64,000 nt of DNA, taken from NCBI GenBank assembly GCA_025642075.2, contig JAODUO010000053.1:1921001-1985000 (forward strand). Reading direction: 5' to 3'. This document shows, piece after piece, positions 1-9,962 of the stretch. The position numbers and the translations under genes were made by a program. This DNA comes from Ridgeia piscesae (taxonomy: Eukaryota > Annelida > Polychaeta > Sabellida > Siboglinidae). Every line of letters starts with the position of its first letter. Within the stretch, counting starts at the first letter, position 1. The notes beneath the pieces are model-generated. The model did no database searches, had not been told where the DNA came from, and worked only from the letters and a program-made list of their open reading frames with translations.

Positions 1-366
1 TTTGGTCTTTGAAGGTATCCCTTTCCAAAAATTGAACCATAGATGAGTACTTCATGTTTGGTCTTTGAAGGTCTCCCTTACCAAGGATGGAACCATAGAT
101 GAGTACTTCATGTTTGGTCTTCGAAGGTCTCCCTTACCAAGGATGGAACCATAGATGAGTACTTCATGTTTGGTCTTTGAAGGTCTCCCTTACCAAGGAT
201 GGAACCATAGATGAGTACTTCATGTTTGGTCTTCGAAGGTCTCCCTTACCAAGGATGGAACCATAGATGAGTACTTCATGTTTGGTCTTTGAAGGTCTCC
301 CTTACCAAGGATGGAACCATAGATGAGTACTTCATGTTTGGTCTTTGAAGGTCTCCCTTACCTTGT
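1..366. repeat. 56-bp tandem repeat, about 6.5 copies
   Basis: A unit beginning TTTGGTCTTTGAAGGT and ending GAGTACTTCATG recurs every 56 bp (at 57, 113, 169 and so on) with one or two substitutions per copy. It continues past the left edge. Its right end abuts the reverse transcriptase fragment at about 367, so the unit may have expanded from the edge of that retroelement. No coding sense. Confidence 0.93.
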
Positions 367-770
367 GAAATGTGATTATGATTTTTTTGATCAATATTGC
401 TTGATATTTTATCTACCAAGTCCATCATTGCCATATAAGTAGAGTAATTTTCCCTAAATCCATATTGTTTATTTGATAGTATGTTACATTCAGCTAGGAA
501 TTTATTAATCCTATTGTACATTAGGCGCTCAAGTATTTTTGATAGACATGGATGAATCGAAATAGGTCTGTAATTTGTAAACAGTTCAGGGTTTTCACTT
601 TTGTATAACGGAATAACTTTAGCAATCTTCAACTTTCTTGGAACAATACCCATAGTAAATGAACTATTGAAGATGTGAGCTAGTTGATTTTACAATTTGT
701 AGAATAACATGTTGAATAAAGTTTGGGTCAATGTTGTCATAACCAACCTCCTTATACTCTCTTACACCCA
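367..770 (-). mobile_element. Non-LTR retrotransposon fragment, reverse transcriptase fingers/palm region
   Basis: The minus frame reads through motifs typical of LINE reverse transcriptases: KIAKVIPLYKS, then NYRPIS, KILERLMYNR and QYGFRENYST. To the right, in another frame, GYDNIDP precedes it, so there is a frameshift near 660. Only the N-terminal part of the RT is present; the catalytic FADD region is absent and the left end runs into the 56-bp repeat. This is a dead 5'- and 3'-truncated copy. It is a different family from the large element at 55.7-60.2 kb, judging by the wording of these motifs. Confidence 0.85.
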
Positions 771-1259
771 CTGACAGAACCTGTCGTATTTACAGTGGCG
801 TCACCTAGTGGACTAATCACCATCCAAACTGTCAAAAGCAACAGAAAGTCCCTAAAGAAAGGCTATGCATATCAAAAACGAATAACTCCGAATAACTAGT
901 TTTCTGAAATGCATTTTAGAAAACTATTATAGTTATTTCAATTTGTACCATTTTGTGTTGGAAATAAATTACTGATTAAATGAACATTTGGGAGAAATAG
1001 AATAAGAAAACAATATTAACATAGCAACCATCATGCATCAAATCAATTTTTTTATAGTTGAAATATTGTTTTAAACAACCACTCCATACTGGCATGTATA
1101 TTGATGTAACATCGATGTTTCTCAAACCACAACATGACTGTGACTGTAATGTCCTGATCCTTACTCAGAATATTTTATTTAAAGGTGACATCTAAGGGGT
1201 TCGGTGAATAAATCACCTATGGTTATGACTGGTGAACAATTCCCTACATCAACCAATAC
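771..1259. other. Non-coding stretch, likely intron of the caspase gene
   Basis: No exon with usable splice sites was found here on the minus strand, so the final caspase exon must lie left of the window or is not recognised. The only notable motif is a minus-strand CTCF-like word (CCACTAGGTGACGC, 798-811). The rest is AT-rich unique sequence. Confidence 0.5.
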
Positions 1260-4195
1260 CTTCGTCATCAGTTCGTCGATGTTCTTGGTCGCCGCCAGCT
1301 CCATGAAAACCTGCACGATGGCGCTGATGTACCAACTGCCCTTCTTGCAGTTTCGCCACGCCTTGTACCCTAGGAACAGACCTTCACTTACAATGTCCTA
1401 AAAACTGACATCAGTTCTTACAATTCCACTAAGTACCCTCACATATCTTCATGCACTTACAGTTCCACTGAGTACCCTCACATATCTTCCCTTACAGTTC
1501 CACTGAGTAACCTCATATATCTCCACTTACAGTTCCACTGAGTACCCCCAGATATCTTCATTTACAGATCCACTGAGTACCCTCAGATATCTTCACTTAC
1601 AATTCCACTGAGTACCCTAAGATATCTCCACTTACAGTTCCACTAAGTACCCTCAGATATATTCACTTACAGTTCCACTGAGTACCCTCAGATATCTTCA
1701 CTTACAGTTCCACTAAGTACCCTCCAGATATCGTCACTTACAGTTCCACTAAGTACCCTCAGATATCTTCACTTACAGTTCCACTAAGTACCCTCAGATA
1801 TCTTCAATTACAGTTCCACTAACTACCCTCCAGATATCTTCACTTACAGTTCCACTAAGTACCCTCAGATATCTTCACTTACAGTTCCACTAAGTACCCT
1901 CAGATATCTTCACTTACAGTTCCACTAACTACCCTCCAGATATCTTCACTTACAGTTCCACTAACTACCCTCCAGATATCGTCACTTACAGTTCCACTAA
2001 CTACCCTCAGATATCTTCACTTACAGTTCCACTGAGTACCCTCCAGATATCTTCACTTACAGTTCCACTAACTACTCTCCAGATATCTTCACTTACAGTT
2101 CCACTGAGTACCCTTCAGATATCTTCACTTACAGTTCCACTAAGTACCCTCAGATATCTTCACTTACAGTTTTTAATAAGTTTCCCTCAGATATCTTCAC
2201 TTACAGTTCCACTGAGTACCCTCCAGATATCTTCACTTACAGTTCCACTGAGTACCCTCCAGATATCTTCACTTACAGTTCCACTAAGTACCCTCCAGAT
2301 ATCTTCACATACAGTTCCACTGAGTACCCTCAGATATCTTCACTTACAGTTTTTAATAAGTTTCCCTCAGATATCTTCACTTACAGTTCCACTGAGTACC
2401 CTCCAGATATCTTCACTTACAGTTCCACTGAGTACCCTCCAGATATCTTCACTTACAGTTCCACTAAGTACCCTCCAGATATCTTCACGTACAGTTCCAC
2501 TGAGTACCCTCAGATATCTTCACTTACAGTTTTTAATAAGTTTCCCTCAGATATCTTCACTTACAGTTCCACTGAGTACCCTCCAGATATCTTCACTTAC
2601 AGTTCCACTAAGTACCCTCCAGATATCTTCACGTACAGTTCCACTGAGTACCCTCAGATATCTTCACTTACAGTTTTTAATAAGTTTCCCTCAGATATCT
2701 TCACTTACAGTTCCACTGAGTACCCTCCAGATATCTTCACTTACAGTTCCACTGAGTACCCTCAGATATCTTCACTTACAGTTCCACTGAGTACCCTCAG
2801 ATATCTTCACTTACAGTTCCACTGAGTACCCTCAGATATCTTCACTTACAGTTCCACTGAGTACCCTCAGATATCTTCACTTACAGTTCCACTAAGTACC
2901 CTCCAGATATCTTCACGTACAGTTCCACTGAGTACCCTCAGATATCTTCACTTACAGTTCCACTAAGAACTCTACAAACAATCCTACAGACAGATATCTC
3001 CCCTATATATTATACAACAAAAATGTTTTGTATTCAATACTTGTGTGGGACTTTTATAACGCCCAGTTCTAACATAACTACCGGGGTATACAATACTAGC
3101 ATGTATCAATGTGTATTAATACCAGCGTCATCATTAAGTGCACAACTGGAATTATATTTTATCTTTGCGAAATGTGTCAACCATCACAATGTCATGTTTG
3201 AGGACTTTACAAACTGATGCGACATCCTCTTGATATCACCACAACTCACAAGAGGGCGCCTGTGTGAACTGACCTGGTTGCGATGGAAAGCCAACCAGGA
3301 AGTCAGCGTGGGACGGACAGTCTGCTACATCTGTGTCAGCAATATCTGAAGAACAAACTTACGTTGACCATACAAACTTAACTTGTATTACATCTCAAAC
3401 AAGATTAAACATAAATTTTGTATTAATGCTGGTATATAATCAATATAATTATATTACATACATGCTGAAACAGCAACCAAATTTTAACAAAACTGGTAAT
3501 AACTGATAAAAAAAAATGGAAGAACCTATTGATCAACCTATTGCTGTCATAATCTGATACATTGCTTTATAACAAATGATTCTTGGCATGTTCTTATTGG
3601 TTTCTATTTCTTAAAAAACAACCTTCTTATTGTTTAAACATGAAAACCTAGAAATGTAAGGAAAATGCATAATCAGAATCAGAGGAAGTCCAAGAAACAC
3701 GTCAACAAGAAATGAAAAAAACACAGATTAAATAACAAATTAACAACAACAGGAATGCAAAGCTTGACATTTGAATTCTGGTACCATTCGTCAACACATC
3801 CGATAGACACTACAGTATGTATTGCCCATCACCTAACCTCCTCGACAAGCCTCAAGAAATATCAACTTTGGCTTGTCTTTGAGTGCCCTGCAGCGCTTTG
3901 CATCGAGGTGGTATTTTAACTCAGCCACTGGCAGTAGTTTGCCATCTGTCCCATAGATGGCACCGTTTTCACCGTGACTCAGCACGCACAGCACACAGCA
4001 CTGTGCACGCTGATGTCCTGGCTCAGCCGCAAACTGAATCACCTTGTCCCGAATCCCCTGGTGATAGGAAGAAAGACGGGACAGAGCATCATATTGCGGC
4101 CAAACAAACAGCAGCAATACGTGTGTTACTCCTAGACTGGATTGGAGGAGATGGTGGACAGATGTGTTTGTAAACCAGACCATACAAGTTATATA

Positions 4196-4231
<36 letters not shown>

Positions 4232-7200
4232 TGGTGGTGTGTGGTGTGGTGTGTGTGTGTGTGTGTGTGTTGTGTGTGCTTGTGTGTGTGTGTGTGTTGT
4301 GTGTGTCTTGTGTGTGCTTGTGTGTGCTTGTGTGTGCTTGTGTGTGCTTGTGTGTGTTATGTTACATTATAACATTTTAAATGTTCCACTACAACATTTT
4401 AAATGTTTCATGACAACATTCTAAAGTCTCCTATTTAACATTTATTTTACATCTTGCACATTTTTGTTGTGCAAATATTTGAAACTGTTTTGGAATAGGA
4501 AGTAATGTTGGTTTCTATAAAAATGTGACCTAAGCCACTGCACACATATCTTATAGTCTACATCAAACCAGCATAAATTTGAACAAACTTACAGTGACCA
4601 AAGCAAACACATATATTGCAATCTCAGCAGACTGCCAACAAAACATGTAACTTGTTTGATTTAGACAGATGGTGAGACTTGAGTGAAACAGAAATGCTAA
4701 ACACTTGTAAACCTGACAAATGCAACATCAAAGTCTGTTAAATATGTAAATTTAAGAAATATTATTATATTACTAAACACATTTTTATTTGACACATTCC
4801 CCTAATGGTCTGACGGTCATTCTCACCTGGACGGTGAGGTCATCCTCGTCATTGTAGACAACCACCTGAAAGCCCAATTGTACCCACAGATGCTGCAGGT
4901 TCTCACAGTCGATGTCTGTGCCTGCGCGGTCGTCTGTGCCAACCACATGCTTCACATTGATGATACATGCCAGGCCTCGGCATGGCACACACATTGGGTA
5001 GGCCTGGAATAGACAGGGACAAGACAATGTCAGTGTACGTGTGTGTGTGTGTGTGTGCGTGTGTGCGTGCGTGCGTGCATGTGTGCGTGTGTGCGTGTGT
5101 AAAATGTAAGTTTCAGATATGTTTGGGTGCTTGCACTGTGCATGCATGCGTGTGCGTACGTGTATGCATGTGTATGTATGTGCATGTGTGCATGCGTGCA
5201 TGTGTGTACATGTGTGTGGTTGTCTTATCTTTTAGCTGAACCTTTAGCACAACCTAGTAATCACTCCATGGGCACGAGTCTCACAAGAATGGAATCATAT
5301 ATTTTCCTTGCTGGGAAACTAAGAGTACATTCTTATTTGAACTTCATACAACATGATCTATGAGCTATTCACCTCTCGGAATTTCTTTTCGTAAAATTCC
5401 GGTGTGCTCTGATGCACACGGACTGAGATGGGACCATCATTGATGTCAATGCCTTCGTCCATGTCCTCTTCCTCATCATTTTGCGTCGCATCTTGTTTGC
5501 GCGCCTTCTTTCCTACAACGACATAAACAAAAATAAAAAAATCCGTATAAAAACACGCTATGCACTCTAACACGCTATGCACTCTTGATGAAATGTTTAA
5601 AAAAAATAATTCATTTTTTTGCCACATTCTGATAGCTTTCAACAGAACAAAAAATACACTTTTGTAAGTATTACATGGTATAAATTCACTTTTATTCGTA
5701 GATATGCTGCCACTGTTAAACAAACAATACCTCTTTTCAATACATTTTTCATGGCTGATTTCTCAGAAATTGTAGTATCTTGTTTATACTTCTCTAAGCA
5801 ACACATTTGTTTAAAGGTTGTTGAAATATTTGCTGCCAGTTTTATAACAGAATTTATACTGAACATGATTTTCACTGTATGGTTATCTTTTAACTTACAT
5901 AGTTCCAGGTAAGTGCAATTTGTTTTGTTTTGACTGTAGTGAGTCTAGTTACTGATCAAAACCTGACTAAAGATATAATAAATAAATGTATTATTGCAGA
6001 CAGATCCCTAGTTTCCATAGAAACATCTAAAGCCTGCCACCTGAAATAAATTTGGCAAACTTGATTATTTATTTGTGTCGAGTCCTAACAGAATGAGACA
6101 CGTGTTCAGAAATAAAAATAGTAGACATACCATTGGATGGAATATATACTAAGTGTTCCAATGGTGCATAGACCATTGACCTAGCTCACTCTAGCCAAAG
6201 TGAACATGATTGGGTACGAACGTTTAAACTGAGAAAAATACATTTGAAGTTCAAAATACACTCCTAAGTCATGGTCATTATCAAATATATATTCTATTTA
6301 GGCACTGCTATTGCCTAAAATTTACAACATTTAAGAAATCCAGTGCCACAATCAGACAGTAGACATTCTGGGCTTTCCTTTAGTACCATACTTCTCCACC
6401 ATGCAGCGAGGGATGCACAAAATAAGTGACTGAACAATTGCAAATTATCGGTCCTGTTTTACAGAATTCATGCAAGAAATATTACGTAATCGTTCTAAAA
6501 ATGTAAAAGGTAGTAAATATTATGAATGACAAAAAGGCATTGCCAGTTGATAGAAAAGTCATTAAAGTGTCATTTGGTGAAAAAAATATAAATCATTGTA
6601 TATTACCATGTCAGTGTTTTCTTGAAATAAAATGTTGTACATGCGACTAATTTTGTTGCAACTCGACTCATTTGTAGTGTTGTAGATTCAATAACTTTGA
6701 TTTAACCTCCACTGTTACCAACTGCATGCAGGTTCAACATAAATACAAAGTTATGACTTCAGTTTCAAGAAAATACAAACATTTTAACACCCTAAGAACA
6801 CAACATTTAAAAAGTAGTAATGAATTAACTGCAAGAAACAGAGTCTTTCAGACATCCAAGAAAACACAACCCTTGAAACCTGTGGATTCCTCGACACTTA
6901 CTTGGTGGTTCTTCTTCGGTTTTGGCCAAGATGTCTGGCTTGAGATAGTCCTGGACAATCCTCTCTTGGTCACTTGCTATTAAAGCTTCACACAAGTCGT
7001 CGAAAGCATGTTTACCACGTCGTGGAATCAGGTCGAGAATTATTTCGACCTGCTCCGCTCTCACTCTCTGTCCGTTCAGCTGGCAACGTCAACAAGATTT
7101 AGAACTGAATTTTCTTCATTTTACAACTATTAAACCAAAGTGGTCTATTTTCCTAAATTAATATGATGATGGTATACTTCCGGCCAAGTTATGTTAAACA

Positions 7201-7429
7201 ATTTAATAAGTTTAAAACATTTTTATGTTGCACCCAGCAACTTTATCAACTTAACATGTGGCTAAATTGCAAGGTGAAAATAGTGTTGACTCACTTTTAT
7301 TTTGTCCTCTTGTCGGCTTGTCAAAAGTTTTCTCTTCCGTAGCTCAGGTAAGAGGGAGTCTGTGTCAACTTCATCTACTAGTTCGGGTCGATGTTTTTCT
7401 AGTATACCCCTGTGTGTCTTACTAAACAT
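1260..7429 (-). CDS. CASP2: CARD-containing caspase, caspase-2-like initiator (3' end beyond the window)
   Basis: Seven exons, read right to left: 7429-7295, 7079-6902, 5512-5373, 5003-4827, 4057-3838, 3345-3274 and 1369-1260. All have GT-AG borders and matching phases, giving about 344 residues. Order: CARD (about 1-95), acidic linker with a basic RKKARK patch (about 105-130), p20 with catalytic His in LSHGENG (about 238) and catalytic Cys in EACRGD (about 281), then p10 with ADFL and the substrate-pocket WRN...GSWYI block. The GAIYG-DGKLL and KPK-IF--ACRGD wording is closest to caspase-2. The family is a cysteine protease cleaving after Asp, activated by CARD-driven oligomerisation, acting in stress-induced apoptosis. 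Oddities: Glu replaces the usual Gln before the catalytic ACRG, and the p20/p10 linker is very short. The C-terminal strand after the p10 core is missing because it lies off the left edge or in an unrecognised exon. Start chosen as the first ATG opening the CARD; only 7430 onward is upstream. Confidence 0.9.
1425..2970. repeat. 35-bp minisatellite, about 44 copies, in a caspase intron
   Basis: The unit (34-36 bp) contains CAGTTCCACTGAGTACCCTC followed by AGATATCTTCACTTA. It fills most of the intron between caspase exons 6 and 7. A variant monomer with TTTTTAATAAGTTTCCC recurs at about 2169, 2349, 2529 and 2673, giving a higher-order period near 180 then 144 bp. Read on the caspase sense (minus) strand, every unit contains CTGTAAGTGAAG, a consensus 5' splice donor word. 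Confidence 0.95.
3274..3345 (-). CDS. CASP2: Caspase exon 6: p20/p10 linker and start of p10
   Basis: 72 nt, phase 1 to phase 1, too short for simple ORF finding. It reads DIADTDVADC then PSHADFLVGFPSQPG, the standard first p10 strand. Asp residues after DIA, DT and DVA are possible autoprocessing sites. Exon 7 (1369-1260) continues with YKAWRN and GSWYISAIVQVF. Both exons were found by matching splice sites and phase. Confidence 0.88.
3838..4057 (-). CDS. CASP2: Caspase exon 5: catalytic His and Cys
   Basis: 220 nt. Encodes CVLCVLSHGENGAIYGTDG (catalytic His after LS) and KPKLIFLEACRG (catalytic Cys). The residue before ACRG is Glu (GAG) where almost all active caspases have Gln. The last codon is split and completes to Asp with exon 6, giving ACRGD. 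Acceptor TATCACCAG and donor GTTAGG; the donor is weaker than the others in this gene. Confidence 0.9.
4198..4360. repeat. (TG)n microsatellite, interrupted
   Basis: TG dinucleotides with TTGTG and GGTGG interruptions in the intron before caspase exon 5. The Cys/Val-rich open frames over it are artefacts of the repeat. Confidence 0.97.
5036..5220. repeat. (GT)n / GTGC-rich microsatellite
   Basis: GT with GC and AT interruptions, starting about 33 bp upstream of the acceptor of caspase exon 4 on the minus strand, where it reads as CA repeats. Not coding. Confidence 0.95.
5373..5512 (-). CDS. CASP2: Caspase exon 3: prodomain linker and start of protease domain
   Basis: 140 nt, entered in phase 1 and leaving in phase 0. 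Joining to exon 2 creates the basic run RKKARK, a possible nuclear localisation signal, followed by an acidic segment (NDEEEDMDEGIDINDG). The acidic segment offers several Asp cleavage positions between prodomain and p20. It ends FYEKKFRE, directly before the AYPMCVPCRGLA strand encoded by exon 4 (5003-4827). Confidence 0.85.
5513..6901. other. Caspase intron, unremarkable
   Basis: 1.4 kb of AT-rich unique sequence between exons 3 and 2. No further exon with good splice sites, RNA gene or obvious mobile element was seen. Confidence 0.5.
6902..7429 (-). CDS. CASP2: Caspase exons 1 and 2: CARD domain
   Basis: Exon 1 (7429-7295, 45 codons, donor GTGAGT) opens with ATG and reads HRGILEKHRPELVDEV and LLPELRKRKLLTSRQED, the first three CARD helices. 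Exon 2 (7079-6902) supplies IILDLIPRRGKHAF--LCEAL, matching the (L)LPKRGxxAF core that is a hallmark of caspase-2-type CARDs. It then enters an acidic EEEPP linker and ends in phase 1 at a GTAAGT donor. CARDs mediate recruitment to adaptor platforms (for example a RAIDD/PIDD-like complex); the partner here is inference. Confidence 0.9.
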
Positions 7430-7684
7430 TCTGTTTGATTTTCACTGCAAAAACAGTAAGTCATATACCGAGGTAGTCAATGTGCTGTAACTCAAACACG
7501 TTCGCCAATCAAACACTCAAGGATATCGTTAGTAGTTACCTATGCGAAACAGGTACATTTGGCGTCTACAGAAACAATCTGACTGACAAAGATGCAAAAT
7601 TAGATTTGTGAAGACATATTTTTGGATAAGCCAAATAGGCCTGTCTATTTTGTAAATGTTTCTTCAGGTATTTGGAAAAAACGG

Positions 7685-8045
7685 CATCCCAGCAAACTAC
7701 GACCTGTGATTTCACATGTTCTGTAAGTGAATTCAAGAATTCAACTGGCTCGTTTCCTGTGTTTCCGTACGTTAATTCACCGAATTCTGTGAACAAATTT
7801 GGTGTGTCGACACGTGTTTACCGTGAAATCACGAGTTTTTCATGTGATGACACGTACCAGTGAAACCGTACCAGTTCTGACCCAGTACGACTCGTGTCAA
7901 ACTCGTTCAAAACTTGTGACAACAGGTAGAACATGTGTATTCACGTGAATACACATGAAAACATGTACTGGTGGAGCGGTACCAATTATGAACCAGTATG
8001 ACATGTGCCAACTGGTTCAGAAATGGTTCCTTGTTTGCTGGGATG
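7685..8045. mobile_element. MITE-like element with 13-bp perfect terminal inverted repeats
   Basis: Begins CATCCCAGCAAAC (7685-7697) and ends with its exact reverse complement GTTTGCTGGGATG (8033-8045). No open frame inside, so it is non-autonomous. The interior has two diverged direct copies of a block around GTACCAGTTCTGACC / GTACCAATTATGAACC (7868 and 7979 on) and a 26-bp perfect palindrome at 7932-7957 centred on the E-box CACGTG. Termini beginning CCCAGCAAAC are common in molluscan MITEs. It lies about 260-620 bp upstream of the caspase start codon. Confidence 0.8.
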
Positions 8046-8379
8046 TTTTGAATCATGTGTTCGACCTGAGGGCTGGCCAGATATACGTACACACACAAGT
8101 GATAGGAGTCTCTGAGATAAAAATTCATCACATAGCCATGTTTTTAAATGCTGATATAATGCAGTCCAATTTTCTAATTTAAGGATACTAACAAATTTTG
8201 TGACCCTTTCACAGAATGTTAACTACGACATCCTGTATTATAATTTGCCAATCAGCCACTTTGCTATCCAGTTAATTGTACCTTTTATGTAGTAATTGAG
8301 ACTTTAAGATTGTGTGGTGCTGTAAATTAAGACTGGTAAATAAATTGTAGATGATGTCTCTCTTCTCTATTTGCTGTCC

Positions 8380-9150
8380 ATCATGTCCGATGATGACATC
8401 AGTGTAGGGGTACGTCTGTTACGTGCTTTGCTCGTTGGTGAGAGAATAGTCCAATTTGAGATTTAAACCCTTTCCCGCAGTTGACACAGAAGATGACAGG
8501 GGCAGAAGCATCAGGCGGAGATTGTGATCGTGTTGGTATTTTTGTTGTATCTTTTCTTCAATGTGGCTTTTTCCTGTGTGTATGGTCTGCCTCCACTGTT
8601 GTCGATCTTTTGCAAGGGTCTCCCAGTGGTCTACGGTTATGCGTGTAGCCTTTAGGTGTCGTTTGACTACATCTTTGTATCGCAGCCGTTGTCCACCACG
8701 AAGACGGTTAATTCTCCATAGAATACAGTCTTTGGTAATCTGCTGTCATTCATACGGATGATATGTCCAGTCCAACGGAGTTGGGAAGCCGTTAGAGTGG
8801 CTTCTATGCTGGACATATTAGCCCGTCTCAAGACTTCAACATTTGGAATGTGATCTTTCCATGAGATCTGCAGGATTTGTCGTAGATGCACTTTGGAGTT
8901 TTCTAAGATGGCGACGATAGAGTGTATGTCTCTGCTGAGTACAGTAGTGTTAGAAGCACAATTGCCTTGTACACCTTGCACTTTGTGGAGACTGAAATAC
9001 CATGGTATTTCAGATTATATCTAGGTACTAATGGCAATGATATCAACCTATTTTTTAGTTAAGTCTTGGTGATGTAGCATGCATGGAATTCACCAGCATG
9101 TTGAGGCCCAACCACGAGACACTATGGCTGTACAATGATGATGATGATTG
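8380..9150 (-). mobile_element. Degenerate non-LTR retrotransposon C-terminal region with C2H2-like tail
   Basis: The minus strand carries, over three successive frames, the region downstream of a LINE reverse transcriptase: CKVYKAIVLLTLLYSAETYT, then ISWKDHIPNVEVL and LRWTGHIIRMNDSRLPKTVF. This is followed by GGQRLRYKDVVKRHL and finally CVNCGKGFKS-IGLFSHQRAKH, a C-x2-C...H-x4-H finger typical of the end of such ORF2 proteins. At least three frameshifts make it a pseudogene. Near 9120 the flanking sequence has an ATC trinucleotide run on the minus strand. Confidence 0.88.
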
Positions 9151-9927
9151 GTGATGTCTTCCAAGAAACACAACATATTTGTTAACCATGATCTAACTGT
9201 TTAGGAACTCATGTGCATGCATTGTTGAGATGGGTTTATAATTCTTTAATAATATTTAATTTGTCTTAATACCACGTCTATAAAAAAGACACCTAAATAT
9301 GGTTAACTTCATCGAATGCATGGTTATACAGCAGGTAACAAAACGAAACCTTGAGCCTAGAAATGGTGCAAGAGTCAAGAAGCGTGATCCTGGCTGCAAT
9401 GACTGCAGTGCCAGTGAACCGTAAGATTAGTTAGTTGCCTTGTCTTGTACGGTCACTATAACTATCAAACGAGATTCGTATTACATTGATAGATTTTAAT
9501 AGCAATGCTGTTATCATTCGCAACAAATCAACTTTCACCTACAGCACTCACTCCGGCTAAGAAACCATTCGAACGAGTAATTAGACGCTGCCGCCAATCT
9601 ACTCACCTCCGTACACAAACAATCACAATGGCATCAAACCGGGCCGCAAATGAATACACCGCCTTTCACAACACGTGCCCTACTAGGCAAGTTCTTCTCA
9701 TAAAATATGTACGTGGAAAGTTTTTGTTACGGTACCACAGCCTGCGCAGTAAATTCAGGAGATACTATATTACTGTCAATATACGATCATCTGTTAATAC
9801 AAGTTAACGCACCTTAGCTTGCTTACGTTAACTAGATACGTTATTAAAATAAATATTAGATAAACATGTAACATGAGTATACGAAAACGGGTGTCGCCAA
9901 TCGGAGCTTGAGCGTGCGCAGAGAAAT

Positions 9928-9962
9928 GGGAATTCCCCTCAAAAATTTGGCGGGTATATTTA
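9928..9962. promoter_or_regulatory. Promoter-like cluster: kappaB palindrome, E2F-like word, TATA-like word
   Basis: GGGAATTCCC (9928-9937) is a perfect palindromic kappaB site. It is followed by TTTGGCGGG (9946-9954), an E2F-like word, and TATATTTA (9955-9962). It is 2.5 kb upstream of the caspase ATG. A link to that gene would need an unseen 5' UTR exon, and the TATA orientation fits neither neighbour clearly. Motif-only evidence. Confidence 0.3.
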
